From Nitrospirota bacterium (lineage in GTDB: Bacteria; JACPQY01), in contig JACPQY010000085.1 of NCBI GenBank assembly GCA_016190245.1, forward strand, positions 68,861 through 132,860: a stretch of DNA of 64,000 bases, given 5' to 3'. Numbering within the stretch: position 1 is the stretch's first letter; every line of letters begins with the position of its first letter. Position numbers and translations under genes: made by a program. A model generated the notes under the pieces. It was given only the letters and a program-made list of their open reading frames with translations. It had not been told where the DNA came from and did no database searches. Shown piece by piece: positions 1 to 9,090 of the stretch.

Positions 1-1925
1 GTGATTGTGACACTAGTGTCACCCGCAACTAACAGTGTGGCCGGATGGGGCTCGGGTTCAGGGGAACAGACCGCATCGGTCGGCCCGATCGTTCGGGTCA
101 CGAAATCGTACACCTCGCCCAACTTGGAACCCTTGAGGAACTCGCCGAAGACGGAGCGGACAACCGGGCCGTCGTAGCAGGTGCTGACGACCTCGCTGTA
201 GCCGAGGTAGCCGGTCGTGCCGGCATTGATGAATCCGTTCGGCAAGGAACCTCCGTAGTAGCTGCGGCAGGACCCGTTGAAGACGAGAGAGTTGGGACGC
301 GAGGGCCCGTAGGAGGCGGCGAAGCCGGGGGAGATGGCGTAGTAGGTCAACTGCGGAAGGCTGATTACCTTCCCGCCCAGGATTTCGCTCGCATACTGGG
401 TTTCCCGATCGGGGCTCTTGGGCGTCCCGGACAGCGCGATCGAGACAACGACGTCCGCTGGATCTGGATCACTCGGGCACACTTTCATGTTCCCCGGTTT
501 GCCGCAGTAAGCATCACCATGGGTGTCCAAGACAACGATGTCGTAGTCCTTCATCGTCTTGAGCGTGTCGATTCCGGCGTCCTGGTTGTACACGCGGTGT
601 GCTTCGAAAACGGGGCACTTGTGCCCCTCGATCATGGAGTGCACCTCATCGTACGCGGCGGCCGGCAGGCGATCGCCTTGGTCACGAAATGCGGAGGCGA
701 CGAGGACTTTCGGGTTGGTCAGCGCCGCCCGCTCGGACGATCGGGCTGGCTGACGCTTGTATCGAATCGGATCGGGGCGCCGCTTCTCGTCGGGTTTGGG
801 GGGCGCGGGGGCCGCGGGCGGTTCAGGCGCCGGTTTGGGAGCGCAGTTGACTCGCACCGGGCCGACTTTCGTCTTGAACGAGCCTCCACAGAATCCGTGC
901 CTGCCACTGTCGAGCAAGTAGCTGTACGTGTCACCACTCGAGGAGGCCTCGACCACGTTGGGCTGTTTTTTCAGCCATTCCGCCACCTGCCGGGCCGCCT
1001 CTTCATCGCCAGCTTCCACCCGCAGCTTCTCGTACATCGTTCCTGCTTGGCCTTCGATCTCCCAGCTCCGCGCCCACTGCTCCTCCGTCCACGGCACGTA
1101 CACTTGGGGCCCGAAAACCTCCGAATAGGCCCGGAACGAGCCGGCGCCCTCGCGTCCGCCCGAGACCGCGATTCGAAACCGCGCCCGCCCCTCGACGGTC
1201 TCGCGCAGGGTGGTCTTGTTGCTGAAGACGGCGTCCTTGGGGATGGAATCGGAGTGCTCCTTCTTGCCGTCGTCGAAAAGCTCGGCGATCGTTTCGATCG
1301 CCTCGTTGCCCTCGTTCACGCGCACGACTTCCACGCGATCGATCATGACGCCTTTGGCTTCCTGGATTCCGATCCGGATCAGAACCTCCTCGGGCTGGTC
1401 GGTCATGAGAACCGTCTCGGAGAGGTCGGGGTAGCTGATGAAGTCCACCTCGGTGGTGCGGATGACCCACAGCACCACGGAGCCCGTGTTGGCCGCCGCG
1501 TCCCAAGCCGTGATGGTGATCCGGTTGTCGCCCGGCTCCAGATGAATCCCGCGGGCCTCCCAGTGAAGGCCGAAGGGCTCTGGACGGACGTCCGCGATCC
1601 CTTGTCCCCCTCGATCGCTCTCCCACTTCACGCGGACGACGGCCCGATCATCGCCGGCCGAGCCGGTCAGGTCGAGGGTGGGTTCGCGCGTCGAGTACCC
1701 CTCGACGTGTTCGGGTCGGATGGGCTCCGAGACCGATACGGAGGGACCCTGAGTATCTCGATCGGGGGCCTGCACCTCGGCCTCAGCCCGACCTCGCATC
1801 CGGTCCCATCCCGATTCGATCTGGTCGCACCCGGCGACCAGTGCGCCGTGGGCCGCGAGCAACAGGATCGCGAGCAGGCGGCCAAGAAAACGCGGCCGGA
1901 TCTCAGTCCATCGGCGTCGCCCCAC
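1..1925 (-). CDS. Secreted lipoprotein with caspase-like (clan CD) peptidase region, 3' end beyond window
   Basis: The minus strand is open from a GTG at 1925 to the left edge (about 641 codons), so the C-terminus is missing. A GGAGGAGGG ribosome site lies just upstream. The N-terminus is a lipoprotein signal (ILLLAAHGALVAGC; Cys after VAG). Next come an Ig/cadherin-like stretch (DLTGSAGDDRAVVRVKW; DNRITITAWDAAANTGSV), a charged middle part, and a Pro-rich linker. The C-terminal half has VVLDTHGD and, later, LVFNGSCRSYYG. A His-Gly after a hydrophobic strand and a Cys after a small residue are the hallmark dyad of clan CD (caspase/gingipain) peptidases. Activity as a surface peptidase is inference; no family was matched by search. 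An open plus-strand frame over the same bases is an antisense shadow. Confidence 0.6.
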   Translation of the reverse strand, partial: MGRRRWTEIRPRFLGRLLAILLLAAHGALVAGCDQIESGWDRMRGRAEAEVQAPDRDTQGPSVSVSEPIRPEHVEGYSTREPTLDLTGSAGDDRAVVRVKWESDRGGQGIADVRPEPFGLHWEARGIHLEPGDNRITITAWDAAANTGSVVLWVIRTTEVDFISYPDLSETVLMTDQPEEVLIRIGIQEAKGVMIDRVEVVRVNEGNEAIETIAELFDDGKKEHSDSIPKDAVFSNKTTLRETVEGRARFRIAVSGGREGAGSFRAYSEVFGPQVYVPWTEEQWARSWEIEGQAGTMYEKLRVEAGDEEAARQVAEWLKKQPNVVEASSSGDTYSYLLDSGRHGFCGGSFKTKVGPVRVNCAPKPAPEPPAAPAPPKPDEKRRPDPIRYKRQPARSSERAALTNPKVLVASAFRDQGDRLPAAAYDEVHSMIEGHKCPVFEAHRVYNQDAGIDTLKTMKDYDIVVLDTHGDAYCGKPGNMKVCPSDPDPADVVVSIALSGTPKSPDRETQYASEILGGKVISLPQLTYYAISPGFAASYGPSRPNSLVFNGSCRSYYGGSLPNGFINAGTTGYLGYSEVVSTCYDGPVVRSVFGEFLKGSKLGEVYDFVTRTIGPTDAVCSPEPEPHPATLLVAGDTSVTI

Positions 1926-1989
1926 CCCCTGCCCTCCTCCACCCAGGCCCGAATTGCCGCCCGTGGCGCGTGGTGGTACGATTCTCTTC

Positions 1990-2205
1990 GTGGCAAGAAA
2001 GCGGGAAACCTTTCGCGCGACGTTCGTAAAGGACGGCAAGTGGTGGGTAGCCTGGACGGATGACGTGCCCGGTGCCCTCACGCAGGGCGCAACTCTGGCA
2101 GAGGCTCGCGAGAACCTGAGGGACGCCATTCGACTCATGCTTGAGCCCCTCGACTTGACCCGGCTGCCCAAGCGGGACGTCCGCGTCGAAACGATCTCCG
2201 TTTGA
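1990..2205 (+). CDS. hicB: HicB-like antitoxin
   Basis: A protein of about 71 aa starting at GTG 1990 (an in-frame TTG at 1954 would add 12 residues without a better ribosome site). FRATFVKDGKWWVAWTDDVP followed by GATLAEARENLRDAIRLMLE is the typical HicB partial RNase-H-like fold: FxVxxxxxGxWWVAxxxDxPG then TxxEAxxNLxDAI. No obvious C-terminal DNA-binding domain is present, so it is a short HicB. Its stop overlaps the start of the HicA gene by four bases, indicating translational coupling. Expected role: binds and neutralises HicA and may help autoregulation. Confidence 0.8.
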   Translation: MARKRETFRATFVKDGKWWVAWTDDVPGALTQGATLAEARENLRDAIRLMLEPLDLTRLPKRDVRVETISV

Positions 2206-2393
2206 AGCGCCGCGAGTTGATCCGTCATCTCGAAAGCCACGGGTGTGCGCTGATCCGAGAGGGAGCCAAGCACAGCCGGTACGTGAATCTCGCCGACCCT
2301 CGACGCCAGACTTCGGTGCCGAGGCACCGAGAAATCGCCGACCTCCTCGCGGTCAAGATCTGCCGCCAGCTCGGCGTTCCGGATATCCGGTAG
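2202..2393 (+). CDS. hicA: HicA-like mRNA interferase toxin
   Basis: A 63-aa protein starting at TTG 2202 inside the hicB stop region. KRRELIRHLESHGCALIREGAKHSRYVN matches the HicA double-stranded-RNA-binding-like fold. The His in GAKHSRY is the conserved catalytic position. The C-terminus (VPRHREIADLLAVKICRQLGV) matches the usual HicA tail. It is expected to cleave mRNA independently of the ribosome when HicB is lost. The order HicB then HicA is the reverse of the most common arrangement but is well known. The pair is an island in the plus orientation within a block of minus-strand secreted-protein genes. Confidence 0.82.
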   Translation: MKRRELIRHLESHGCALIREGAKHSRYVNLADPRRQTSVPRHREIADLLAVKICRQLGVPDIR

Positions 2394-2568
2394 TCGGAAC
2401 CTCCGCTCTCCTCCATCTGCGCGCCTCGCCTTCCGCCCCATGCAATGCGGCCGGTTCTGGTCCATCGTCAAGCTCTGACCTCAAAGTTCAGCTCCTGCAT
2501 TGTCCGAAGCTGACAGCTGATCGCTGACCGCTGAAGGCCTACAGGATTCAGTACCTGCTTCATTCTCC
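2394..2568. other. Intergenic spacer between convergent genes
   Basis: This 175-base spacer carries the dispersed phrase GTCAAGCTCTGACC (about 2469), also seen near 10541 and 59795. It also has short imperfect repeats of the type GCTGACAGCTGATCGCTGACC. No gene seen. Confidence 0.5.
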
Positions 2569-3897
2569 CTACCTCCCTCGCCCCCTGATGTGCCCAAGCT
2601 GTTGTTCGTCCCACTCGTTGGCCACCTCGGCCAGCCGCTGCAACCGCTCCGAATAGCCCGCCACCGTCAGCCCCGTGCTCGCTTCCAACCCCTGCCGCAT
2701 GGCCCGGATGCGGGGGAGGGCCGCACGCAGGTAGGGCTCAAGCATCGGGAACATCGGATCGCCGCCGTACCCCAGTTCCCACCCGGCCGTCCGCGCCTCG
2801 GCATCCGCAAGCTGGGCCTCGATTCCACCGAGCGTCTGGAGCGCCTCCCCCACGGCCACGAACGTGGCCAAGGATTCCACCCCCTCACATCGCGTCGGCG
2901 TTCTGGACGCGTCCCACAGCACATTCCCACACTCCTTCATGTAGAGCTTGAACACACTGAAGGGCACGCCCAGTTTCTTGAGCACCGTCGAGAACTCCTT
3001 GTTGTCGGGAATGTTGCCGGGCGTGTTGGGGATACCGGCCGAGAGGACCGGCAAGCCATCCGAGGCCTCCAGGATCTGGTAGGCGAGCGGCTTCGGATCG
3101 CTGGGATTTCCCGACCACTTCAGTTGCGCCTCGACCACGTCGTAAGTGGTCTTCGCTGGACTCGACACCACCACGCCATTCGTTGCCACCCAGTTCCCCG
3201 CCTCCACGTCGCCCAGGAGATCCCACGACGGCGAATCCACACCGGCGCCGCTGAGAACCGTCGAGAGCTTGAGCGGGGGCACAGCCACACCCTTGTTGGC
3301 GACCTCCATCGCATCCTTGGGATTCTCGATGCAATCCTCCTGGTCACCGCCGAAACGCATACAGGTGGCCAACAGAAGACTGGAGATATCGGGCGCCCCA
3401 TCACCGCCTCCGCCAGACCCAGCCAAAGTTGAAAGCGCCTGCGTCGTGGCCCCCTGAGACAGATCTCCAAGCTGCCCCTGCTGCATGGCCTTGGTAAGGA
3501 GGTCCCCAACAGATGGGAGGGCTGCCGTCATTGTCAGTTGGGTCAGGAAAATCCGCGACGTCGGCAGACTAAGGAGCGTGTCTTTCACCTTCGACTTGCC
3601 GTCCTCCGCCCACTTTTTCCCCAACTTCCCGGTCCGTTCCTTCATCATCCGGCCTACTCCTCGATCCAACGGTTGGACGGTCGTGGCCGCTGGAGAGCCG
3701 GCTCCGGCCTGCCCACCTGCCGGCGTGGCCGTCCCTGCCTGCGGCTGCCCCGCAGCCGGGGCCGGGCCGGTGCTCTGCACCTGCTTGGGCTTCTTGATTC
3801 CCCGCATGACCTGTTCCGTTTCCGCCGCGCGGGCGGTGGAGCCGAGCAGGCCGATCACAAGCGCACTGCCCATCCCGATGATGATTGCCTTTCGCAT
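2569..3897 (-). CDS. Secreted protein of unknown function (442 aa)
   Basis: The start at 3897 gives a clean Sec signal peptide (MRKAIIIGMGSALVIGLLG then ARAAE). A low-complexity Pro/Ala/Gly linker (residues 40-75) follows, then a mostly helical body with four spaced Cys (LLATCMRFGGDQEDC; MKECGNVLWDASRTPTRC). No catalytic motif or family is recognised. It lies 80 bases downstream of the 1150-aa secreted protein in the same direction, after an AT-rich gap, and may share its operon or have its own promoter there. A periplasmic or surface role alongside that protein is inference from context only. Confidence 0.6.
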   Translation of the reverse strand: MRKAIIIGMGSALVIGLLGSTARAAETEQVMRGIKKPKQVQSTGPAPAAGQPQAGTATPAGGQAGAGSPAATTVQPLDRGVGRMMKERTGKLGKKWAEDGKSKVKDTLLSLPTSRIFLTQLTMTAALPSVGDLLTKAMQQGQLGDLSQGATTQALSTLAGSGGGGDGAPDISSLLLATCMRFGGDQEDCIENPKDAMEVANKGVAVPPLKLSTVLSGAGVDSPSWDLLGDVEAGNWVATNGVVVSSPAKTTYDVVEAQLKWSGNPSDPKPLAYQILEASDGLPVLSAGIPNTPGNIPDNKEFSTVLKKLGVPFSVFKLYMKECGNVLWDASRTPTRCEGVESLATFVAVGEALQTLGGIEAQLADAEARTAGWELGYGGDPMFPMLEPYLRAALPRIRAMRQGLEASTGLTVAGYSERLQRLAEVANEWDEQQLGHIRGRGR

Positions 3898-3977
3898 ATC
3901 TCACCCCTTTCCCCTCATTAGTGTGTCCATCATGTCATCATATATATCTATGCCATATGATATCAATGTCAATATCC

Positions 3978-6900
3978 CTATTGCCACACGCACATCGTGG
4001 GCGGCGTGGCCAGGAATTCAGCCGACCTCGAAGTGTTCGGTTCGTCCATCTTCGGACACTCGACCATGTTGGGTTGATCCGTGTTCGGATCCGTCCCAAG
4101 CTGATAGTGCGTCGGCGGGCTGCACTCCGCTCCGGGAGCGCAGGTGAGCTGGCATTGGGCAGGTACCCCACCTGCCGGTGGCGGTCCCGCGTCGGAATAA
4201 ATCGGAACGGATTGGCCCGTCGCCGGGTCTCGAAACGTACCGGGACAGCCGCCTCCCTTGCGGATGCCGCTGTCGGAGTCCTGGGCACTCGGGTCCGCCG
4301 AGTCGAACTTCTCGGGGTAGCCGGTACACGTGCAAATCTGCTTGTCACTCCCATCCGGCAGCCGGAACCACATGCACTTGCGCATCCGGATCTTGTGCGA
4401 TCCGTTGCCGAACGCAGGATCCGTGTCCGTGCAATAGGCCACCGAGCACCCGCCCAAGAAGGCCACGCGTTTCTTGGGATCCTTCAGGCCGGTCAGCATC
4501 CGGCGGTAGAGGTCATAGCTCGAGTACGGAATGCCGACTCCCCCCGCCACGTGCTGCATGTCCGTCGCGTTGGATCGCGAACATTCGACGAGCGAGGCAT
4601 CGGCGTTCCAGTCCAAGGCAGGACAGCTCAACGGATCGGCGGGGTCTCGCGGAGTCTTCTCGGTCGTGGAGCTGTCGCACAGGCCCTTGGGCTTGATGGA
4701 CTCCTCCAGGGCCACCTTCTGAGCCGCATCCGTGATGCCACATCCGAAAACCTTGTATGCGTCTGAATCCGTCTTCCCCGCGTCGGCCAGCCAGCCACAC
4801 GCGTCCTTGGGCTCGGGATGGACGGCAGGGTCCGGGGGGACCGGCTTGGGCAGATTGCGGCCGCGCCTCTGCCGCTCTTCCCAAAGCCTGAGATCGTATT
4901 CGTATTGGGCCCATTTCTCCGCGGCGACCACTTCGGGAGCGGGATTGTTCTTCAGTTGCTCGTTGAGGTCATGTGCCTCCTTGGCCAAGTCCATTCCCTG
5001 ACGAATCCCGTCCTGCACAGGCTGAGGCAGCGCGCTCATCGGCGCGCTGGACAGGATCGCCTTGCCCAAAGTCGATCCCGAACCACCCAAACGAATATCC
5101 TCGTACACCTTGTCCTCAACACATCGGGCGATCTCACCGGGGCGAGGCTTGCCGGTGGGGACGCAGCCCGCGAACGGCCCGGCAGGGGACTGCGCAGCCA
5201 ACGTTTCCAACGCCTGATTGGCCAAGCCTGAAAACAAGCCCACACCGGCATCCTTGTCCCTATAGCGTTCGCGATTGACCTGGCACTGGCGGATCACATC
5301 GCGCGCCTCCAAGTCCAATGGGAGGTGCTTGACCGCCACCCCGGCCAACGCCTGGCGAACATCGGGCCTGAGGGCACCGTAGAAACCCTGCCCACAGTGC
5401 ACCGAAGCAAGCGGGGCGTCGCAAAGCCGGTCGCGGGCCACTCGATTCAGCGTGGAAACATCCTGCCCCAAGTATGGGGGATTCGTGTCCAAAATCCGGC
5501 CCTGACAGCCCTGCCAAGGGTCGGGCATGGGCGTCCACACGAGGGGACACCACGGCGGGCACCGGTCGAGGCACACGCCGTCGAGGGCCGTGAAATCCCC
5601 AGCCGTGGCCGGAAGGTGAGGGAAAAGGGCCGCCACCTCGTCGGGCGGCCGATTGAACAGATCGCCCATCTCATCGATAGTCCACTTGCCCGCCTTCCGG
5701 TCCGATTCGGACCCCCCGAACAGATCGTCGCACGCCTCCGGCGCACCGTTGCGGATTGCGCAGTGCCCTGCGTCCTCCGGCGCGACGGGCGGGATTGCAT
5801 TGAGATCGCCCGGGGCACACTTGACGCGAACGGCCCCGTGAATCTTGTCCGCCAGGACTTGGCTCCCGATGGTCTGGATCGTGCCGCCAAACCGGACCAC
5901 GCTGATGACCGTGTTGAGATTGCGGAACACCTTCTCGATACTCCCACCGGGAAAGGCCTGCTGGCAGGCCGGAAGCGAGGGCGTTTGCGCCACATCCGCC
6001 TTCGCAACAACACCCACCAGATCGCTGATCTCACCCAGGCATTCGACCGCGTGCTCGACCATCGCGATGGCTTGCCGAATCTGACTGTAGAGGGTGCGCA
6101 ACTTGTTGACGACGTCGACGATCTTGGCGAGGATGGAAGCCGCCTCAATCGCGGCCAGCGCGATCTCGCAGGTGGGGCCAGAGAATACTGTCGTTACACT
6201 GCATGTTGGCGCATATTTTGCAGCTTCCGCGGCTGCCATGTCCGATAGCGAGGTCATCAGGCACTGCTGCAGCTTGCTCGTATCGCCCGCCTCGGTCCAA
6301 ACGATGAACCCATAGGAACTCTGCCTGGCAAACTTCGTCGGGTCGGTGCGACGCGCAGAGACACTGTACTCGGCAGGAATGGTGATCGTGATGTTGCCGT
6401 CGGCATCATTCTCGGGTGCAAAGCAGCCCGTCTTCTCCGGCCAGATCGCGTTGAATTGGTACTTTGACGGCTCGGCGAAAACATCACCATGCTCCACAAG
6501 CTTACCGCTCAGCGCCGTGGCTGCCCGAGAAAAACCCCGCAGGGCCATCTGGAACGACGAAAGGAGCGGGTCCGTTGATGCGACCACGCCCTTGCGGGCA
6601 TACTGTTGGATCGCCGTACTCCGTCCGACCGAGTCGTCCTCCCAAATCACCTTCTTGCCCAAACCCAGTCCTTCACCGAAGCTCAGATCGAACAACCCAG
6701 TGTTCCACTGGAACCAGTCCACCTCGGAGAAGTAGACGGGAAAGATGATCGGGGTGTCCTTCTGGGGCGGAAGATAGTCCGGGATCTTGTAGTTGTTCTC
6801 TACGAGCTGGAACATTTCAGGAAGCATCGCGTCCGCCGCATGGCAGATCAGGATCTGGAAGAGTTCCGAGACAAACTCGGGGTTGTTGTACTTCCACACG

Positions 6901-7430
6901 TGGACATCCCGGAACTGGATTCCACCTCCGCCGGCGTCGTTCACACCCGTGCGACCCTTGAGATCGACCGAACTGGAAAGAAGCGTGGAGAGGCCGCCCC
7001 AATCGAATCCTGGAAGCGCGTCGCCGATCGCCTTCATCACGACCTTCTTGGACGATTCCACCTTGGTCACGTCCGCGAGCTTGCGGAGAAAGTTTGTCCC
7101 ATGCGGCGGAAACAAGAGCGTCTGCTCCCGCTCGGTCACCACTTCGATGTAGTACGTGGGGACCCAGAACTTCACCTCAAACCCAAGGGGAGTTGACGCC
7201 GGTGCCGTGAACTTGAAATCGAGGCAACTGGGTTCAATGAAGCCCTCCGCGTAGATATCCGCTGTGACCCCCCAGCCCTGAGCATGCGCAGGTACCCCAG
7301 CCATGGAGACCAAGCTACTCGCGACCACCATGATCACGTACCGCGCATTCGCTGCTCTTCTTCGGCCAAGGTAAGCCGGAAAACTAGTCGGGAGGCGCAC
7401 ATTGATCGCCCGCTCGGGATCATGCGCCAT
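3978..7430 (-). CDS. Large Cys-rich secreted protein (about 1150 aa), possibly a remote TraU-like protein
   Basis: The chosen ATG at 7430 lies five bases from the upstream gene's stop (GAGGTGAGCAGATG), consistent with coupling; an upstream in-frame start would add 25 Arg-rich residues. An atypical signal peptide follows (YVIMVVASSLVSMAGVPAHAQG). The N-terminal third has GFEVKFWVPTYYIEVV and FPVYFSEVDWFQWNTG. These loosely recall the TraU/PFL_4710 secretion proteins of conjugative elements (VxVRxYxPxxVV; PYxLSxLDxxAWR). This is a weak resemblance recalled from memory. The C-terminal third is dense in Cys (CMWFRLPDGSDKQICTCTG; CQLTCAPGAEC). It is far longer than TraU, and no other conjugation gene is in the window, so the function is open. 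Confidence 0.6.
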   Translation of the reverse strand: MAHDPERAINVRLPTSFPAYLGRRRAANARYVIMVVASSLVSMAGVPAHAQGWGVTADIYAEGFIEPSCLDFKFTAPASTPLGFEVKFWVPTYYIEVVTEREQTLLFPPHGTNFLRKLADVTKVESSKKVVMKAIGDALPGFDWGGLSTLLSSSVDLKGRTGVNDAGGGGIQFRDVHVWKYNNPEFVSELFQILICHAADAMLPEMFQLVENNYKIPDYLPPQKDTPIIFPVYFSEVDWFQWNTGLFDLSFGEGLGLGKKVIWEDDSVGRSTAIQQYARKGVVASTDPLLSSFQMALRGFSRAATALSGKLVEHGDVFAEPSKYQFNAIWPEKTGCFAPENDADGNITITIPAEYSVSARRTDPTKFARQSSYGFIVWTEAGDTSKLQQCLMTSLSDMAAAEAAKYAPTCSVTTVFSGPTCEIALAAIEAASILAKIVDVVNKLRTLYSQIRQAIAMVEHAVECLGEISDLVGVVAKADVAQTPSLPACQQAFPGGSIEKVFRNLNTVISVVRFGGTIQTIGSQVLADKIHGAVRVKCAPGDLNAIPPVAPEDAGHCAIRNGAPEACDDLFGGSESDRKAGKWTIDEMGDLFNRPPDEVAALFPHLPATAGDFTALDGVCLDRCPPWCPLVWTPMPDPWQGCQGRILDTNPPYLGQDVSTLNRVARDRLCDAPLASVHCGQGFYGALRPDVRQALAGVAVKHLPLDLEARDVIRQCQVNRERYRDKDAGVGLFSGLANQALETLAAQSPAGPFAGCVPTGKPRPGEIARCVEDKVYEDIRLGGSGSTLGKAILSSAPMSALPQPVQDGIRQGMDLAKEAHDLNEQLKNNPAPEVVAAEKWAQYEYDLRLWEERQRRGRNLPKPVPPDPAVHPEPKDACGWLADAGKTDSDAYKVFGCGITDAAQKVALEESIKPKGLCDSSTTEKTPRDPADPLSCPALDWNADASLVECSRSNATDMQHVAGGVGIPYSSYDLYRRMLTGLKDPKKRVAFLGGCSVAYCTDTDPAFGNGSHKIRMRKCMWFRLPDGSDKQICTCTGYPEKFDSADPSAQDSDSGIRKGGGCPGTFRDPATGQSVPIYSDAGPPPAGGVPAQCQLTCAPGAECSPPTHYQLGTDPNTDQPNMVECPKMDEPNTSRSAEFLATPPTMCVWQ

Positions 7431-7434
7431 CTGC

Positions 7435-8031
7435 TCACCTCGGCCTCTGCGGCGCAAACGCCCCGCCGAGGAATGCGGCCTTGCACTTGGGATCCTCGGG
7501 GCCATTTCTCATGATCTCTGCCGCAAGCTTGCAAGAAGGAATGTTCGCAGCGAGCTTGAACTCCTCTGTCACTCTCGCGTCGTCCGGACCATAGAAGCTA
7601 CCCGTCACTTCCATGTACGGACAGAGGCTTGCGGCAGGGCTTGCGTCGACATCTGACACGCACTGTTCGTACGCCTCGATTGCTCTTCGGGAGATTGCTT
7701 CGAGGGACGTCGCAAGATTGGGGCACTCCCCGGCAATTGTCTTGTTGCCTTCCAGAGCCTCGCTCACGGCAACATTCTCAAAGGCGCGCAGACATTCCTC
7801 GGGCGTCCCATGGATTCTTACTAGGGGGGCCTCGGGTGCACACACAAATGCAACCTCGCATACTTCCTTTTTCAGGAATTTCATCGCCGCCTCGTCGAAC
7901 CTTCTGACTTCGTCGCTTTTCGCGCCTCCGCTCTTCTCTTCTCCGCCGCATGCTGCAAGGGCGAGCGTGAGAAAGACGCCTCCCATTGCGAATCTCGCGC
8001 CGCCAAGCCTGAAATGAAGACGCCCGCGCAT
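7435..8031 (-). CDS. Cys-rich lipoprotein, 198 aa
   Basis: The N-terminus is FLTLALAACGGEEKSG, a good lipobox (LAAC) followed by a GGEE linker. The mature part has paired Cys (VCEVAFVCAP; PEECLRAF; GECPNL; QCVSDV; SLCPYM; SCKLAAEI; PKCKAAF), suggesting disulfides. The pattern resembles the neighbouring 8045-8701 product (CxVxFxC, then ECRA, then CxxxV), so the two look like diverged tandem paralogues. Function unknown. It is first or second in a minus-strand run ending with the two large secreted proteins, and its stop is coupled to the next start. Confidence 0.65.
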   Translation of the reverse strand: MRGRLHFRLGGARFAMGGVFLTLALAACGGEEKSGGAKSDEVRRFDEAAMKFLKKEVCEVAFVCAPEAPLVRIHGTPEECLRAFENVAVSEALEGNKTIAGECPNLATSLEAISRRAIEAYEQCVSDVDASPAASLCPYMEVTGSFYGPDDARVTEEFKLAANIPSCKLAAEIMRNGPEDPKCKAAFLGGAFAPQRPR

Positions 8032-8044
8032 CGTTCCTCCCCTT

Positions 8045-8701
8045 TCAACCCTTCACCAAGGGTCGTTTCGACCCGCGCTCCGGGGCAAACAACAAGTCGG
8101 TGTAGCCTTGCATCACATCGCCACAGGGATCCCCAGCGCTAAGCCGCTGGAACTCCTCTAATGAGACCCTGTTGTCTTGCCGAAAAAAATAGTCCTTGCA
8201 ACCCGAGCTTGAAGCCTGTCCCAGGATTCCGAAGTCATCACCATCGTAGTAGGGCGCTTCGGACACATCCACGAACTGACACAGGCTTTCATTGGGCAGC
8301 GATGCGACATCCTCCATACATGACACGTACGACGACGACAGGCCAGTCGCGCGAAGAAACTCTGCACACCTCGCACGGTCTGGAATCTCCAGAGATCCAC
8401 TGACTCGCTGGTCCATCAATGCCCGGCACTCCCCCACTGTCGCCGGCGAAACCCGGATCGAAGTAGCGCTGTCAAAGATAGCCGCTTTTCTGCCATACCC
8501 ACAGGCAAATAGGACGTCACACGTCTTGTGGTATCGGACCTGTAGTGCATGGAGGTGGTTCTCAATTGGGTCCCCCTCGTTCCCCCCTCCCTCATCCCCC
8601 CCCCCGCAGGTGGGAAGAATCGTGAAGGGGAATGTGTAAAGGGTGAGCAGCAGGGCCAGGATCGAGAACCGTGAACCGAGAATCGTGAATCGATGGGTCA
8701 T
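8045..8701 (-). CDS. Cys-rich secreted or lipoprotein, 218 aa
   Basis: A hydrophobic N-terminus (FSILALLLTLYTFPFTILPTC then GGGDEGGG) looks like a lipoprotein signal, although LPTC is a poor lipobox. The mature part has TCDVLFACGYG, GECRALM, RCAEFL, SCMEDV, LCQFV, GCKDY and DPCGDV, the same Cys layout as the next gene. Its first 50 bases are built from the short repeat that fills 8643-9000 (units such as TTCACGATTCTCGG), so part of the signal peptide is repeat-encoded. The true start could therefore be internal. Function unknown. Confidence 0.55.
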   Translation of the reverse strand: MTHRFTILGSRFSILALLLTLYTFPFTILPTCGGGDEGGGNEGDPIENHLHALQVRYHKTCDVLFACGYGRKAAIFDSATSIRVSPATVGECRALMDQRVSGSLEIPDRARCAEFLRATGLSSSYVSCMEDVASLPNESLCQFVDVSEAPYYDGDDFGILGQASSSGCKDYFFRQDNRVSLEEFQRLSAGDPCGDVMQGYTDLLFAPERGSKRPLVKG

Positions 8702-8840
8702 GTCAGGCTCCTTTCAGAACCGCAAATCGGGAATCGTGAATCGGAAATCGAAAACCGAGAAAGGAGAACGGCTCTTGTGGCGAACCCTGAAGCGTGAAGC
8801 GAGACCCCATGCGGCATCGGCGCCGAGGCCCGGGAGTAAC

Positions 8841-8885
8841 GATCATGCGTTCCGTCCCATCCGCCGCCACGACCCGCCGACGCGG
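8841..8885 (+). repeat. 45-bp direct repeat, copy 1
   Basis: Matches 9046-9090 with one mismatch at an offset of 205 bases; begins GATCATGCGTTCCGTCCC. Read on the minus strand both copies contain the peptide GRGGGWDGTHD, hinting at a duplicated gene fragment. Confidence 0.8.
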
Positions 8886-9045
8886 TCGAGCAAACGGTGA
8901 GCAGTGAACGGTGAACAGCGGGGCGAGAACCGGGAATCGGGAACGGGGGGCCAGAAGCCGAGAACCGGGGAACCGTCTGTAAAGTCTTTGGGGACGTTGC
9001 CAAGCAAAGCAACTCCCGCCGACTTCACTATGGGCCGCCCGTGAC

Positions 9046-9090
9046 GATCGTGCGTTCCGTCCCATCCGCCGCCACGACCCGCCGACGCGG
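9046..9090 (+). repeat. 45-bp direct repeat, copy 2
   Basis: Second copy of the 8841-8885 repeat; begins GATCGTGCGTTCCGTCCC. The intervening 160 bases differ, so this is not a simple tandem array. Confidence 0.8.

Noticed and set aside
45-2063. Open plus-strand frame of 672 codons
   Set aside because: Arg/His/Gly-rich antisense composition; the minus strand encodes a lipoprotein with signal peptide, ribosome site and peptidase-like motifs over the same bases.
3978-8701. Conjugation or type IV secretion operon
   Set aside because: Only one weak TraU-like stretch; no TraB/C/D, VirB4 or relaxase gene is visible, so no element is claimed.
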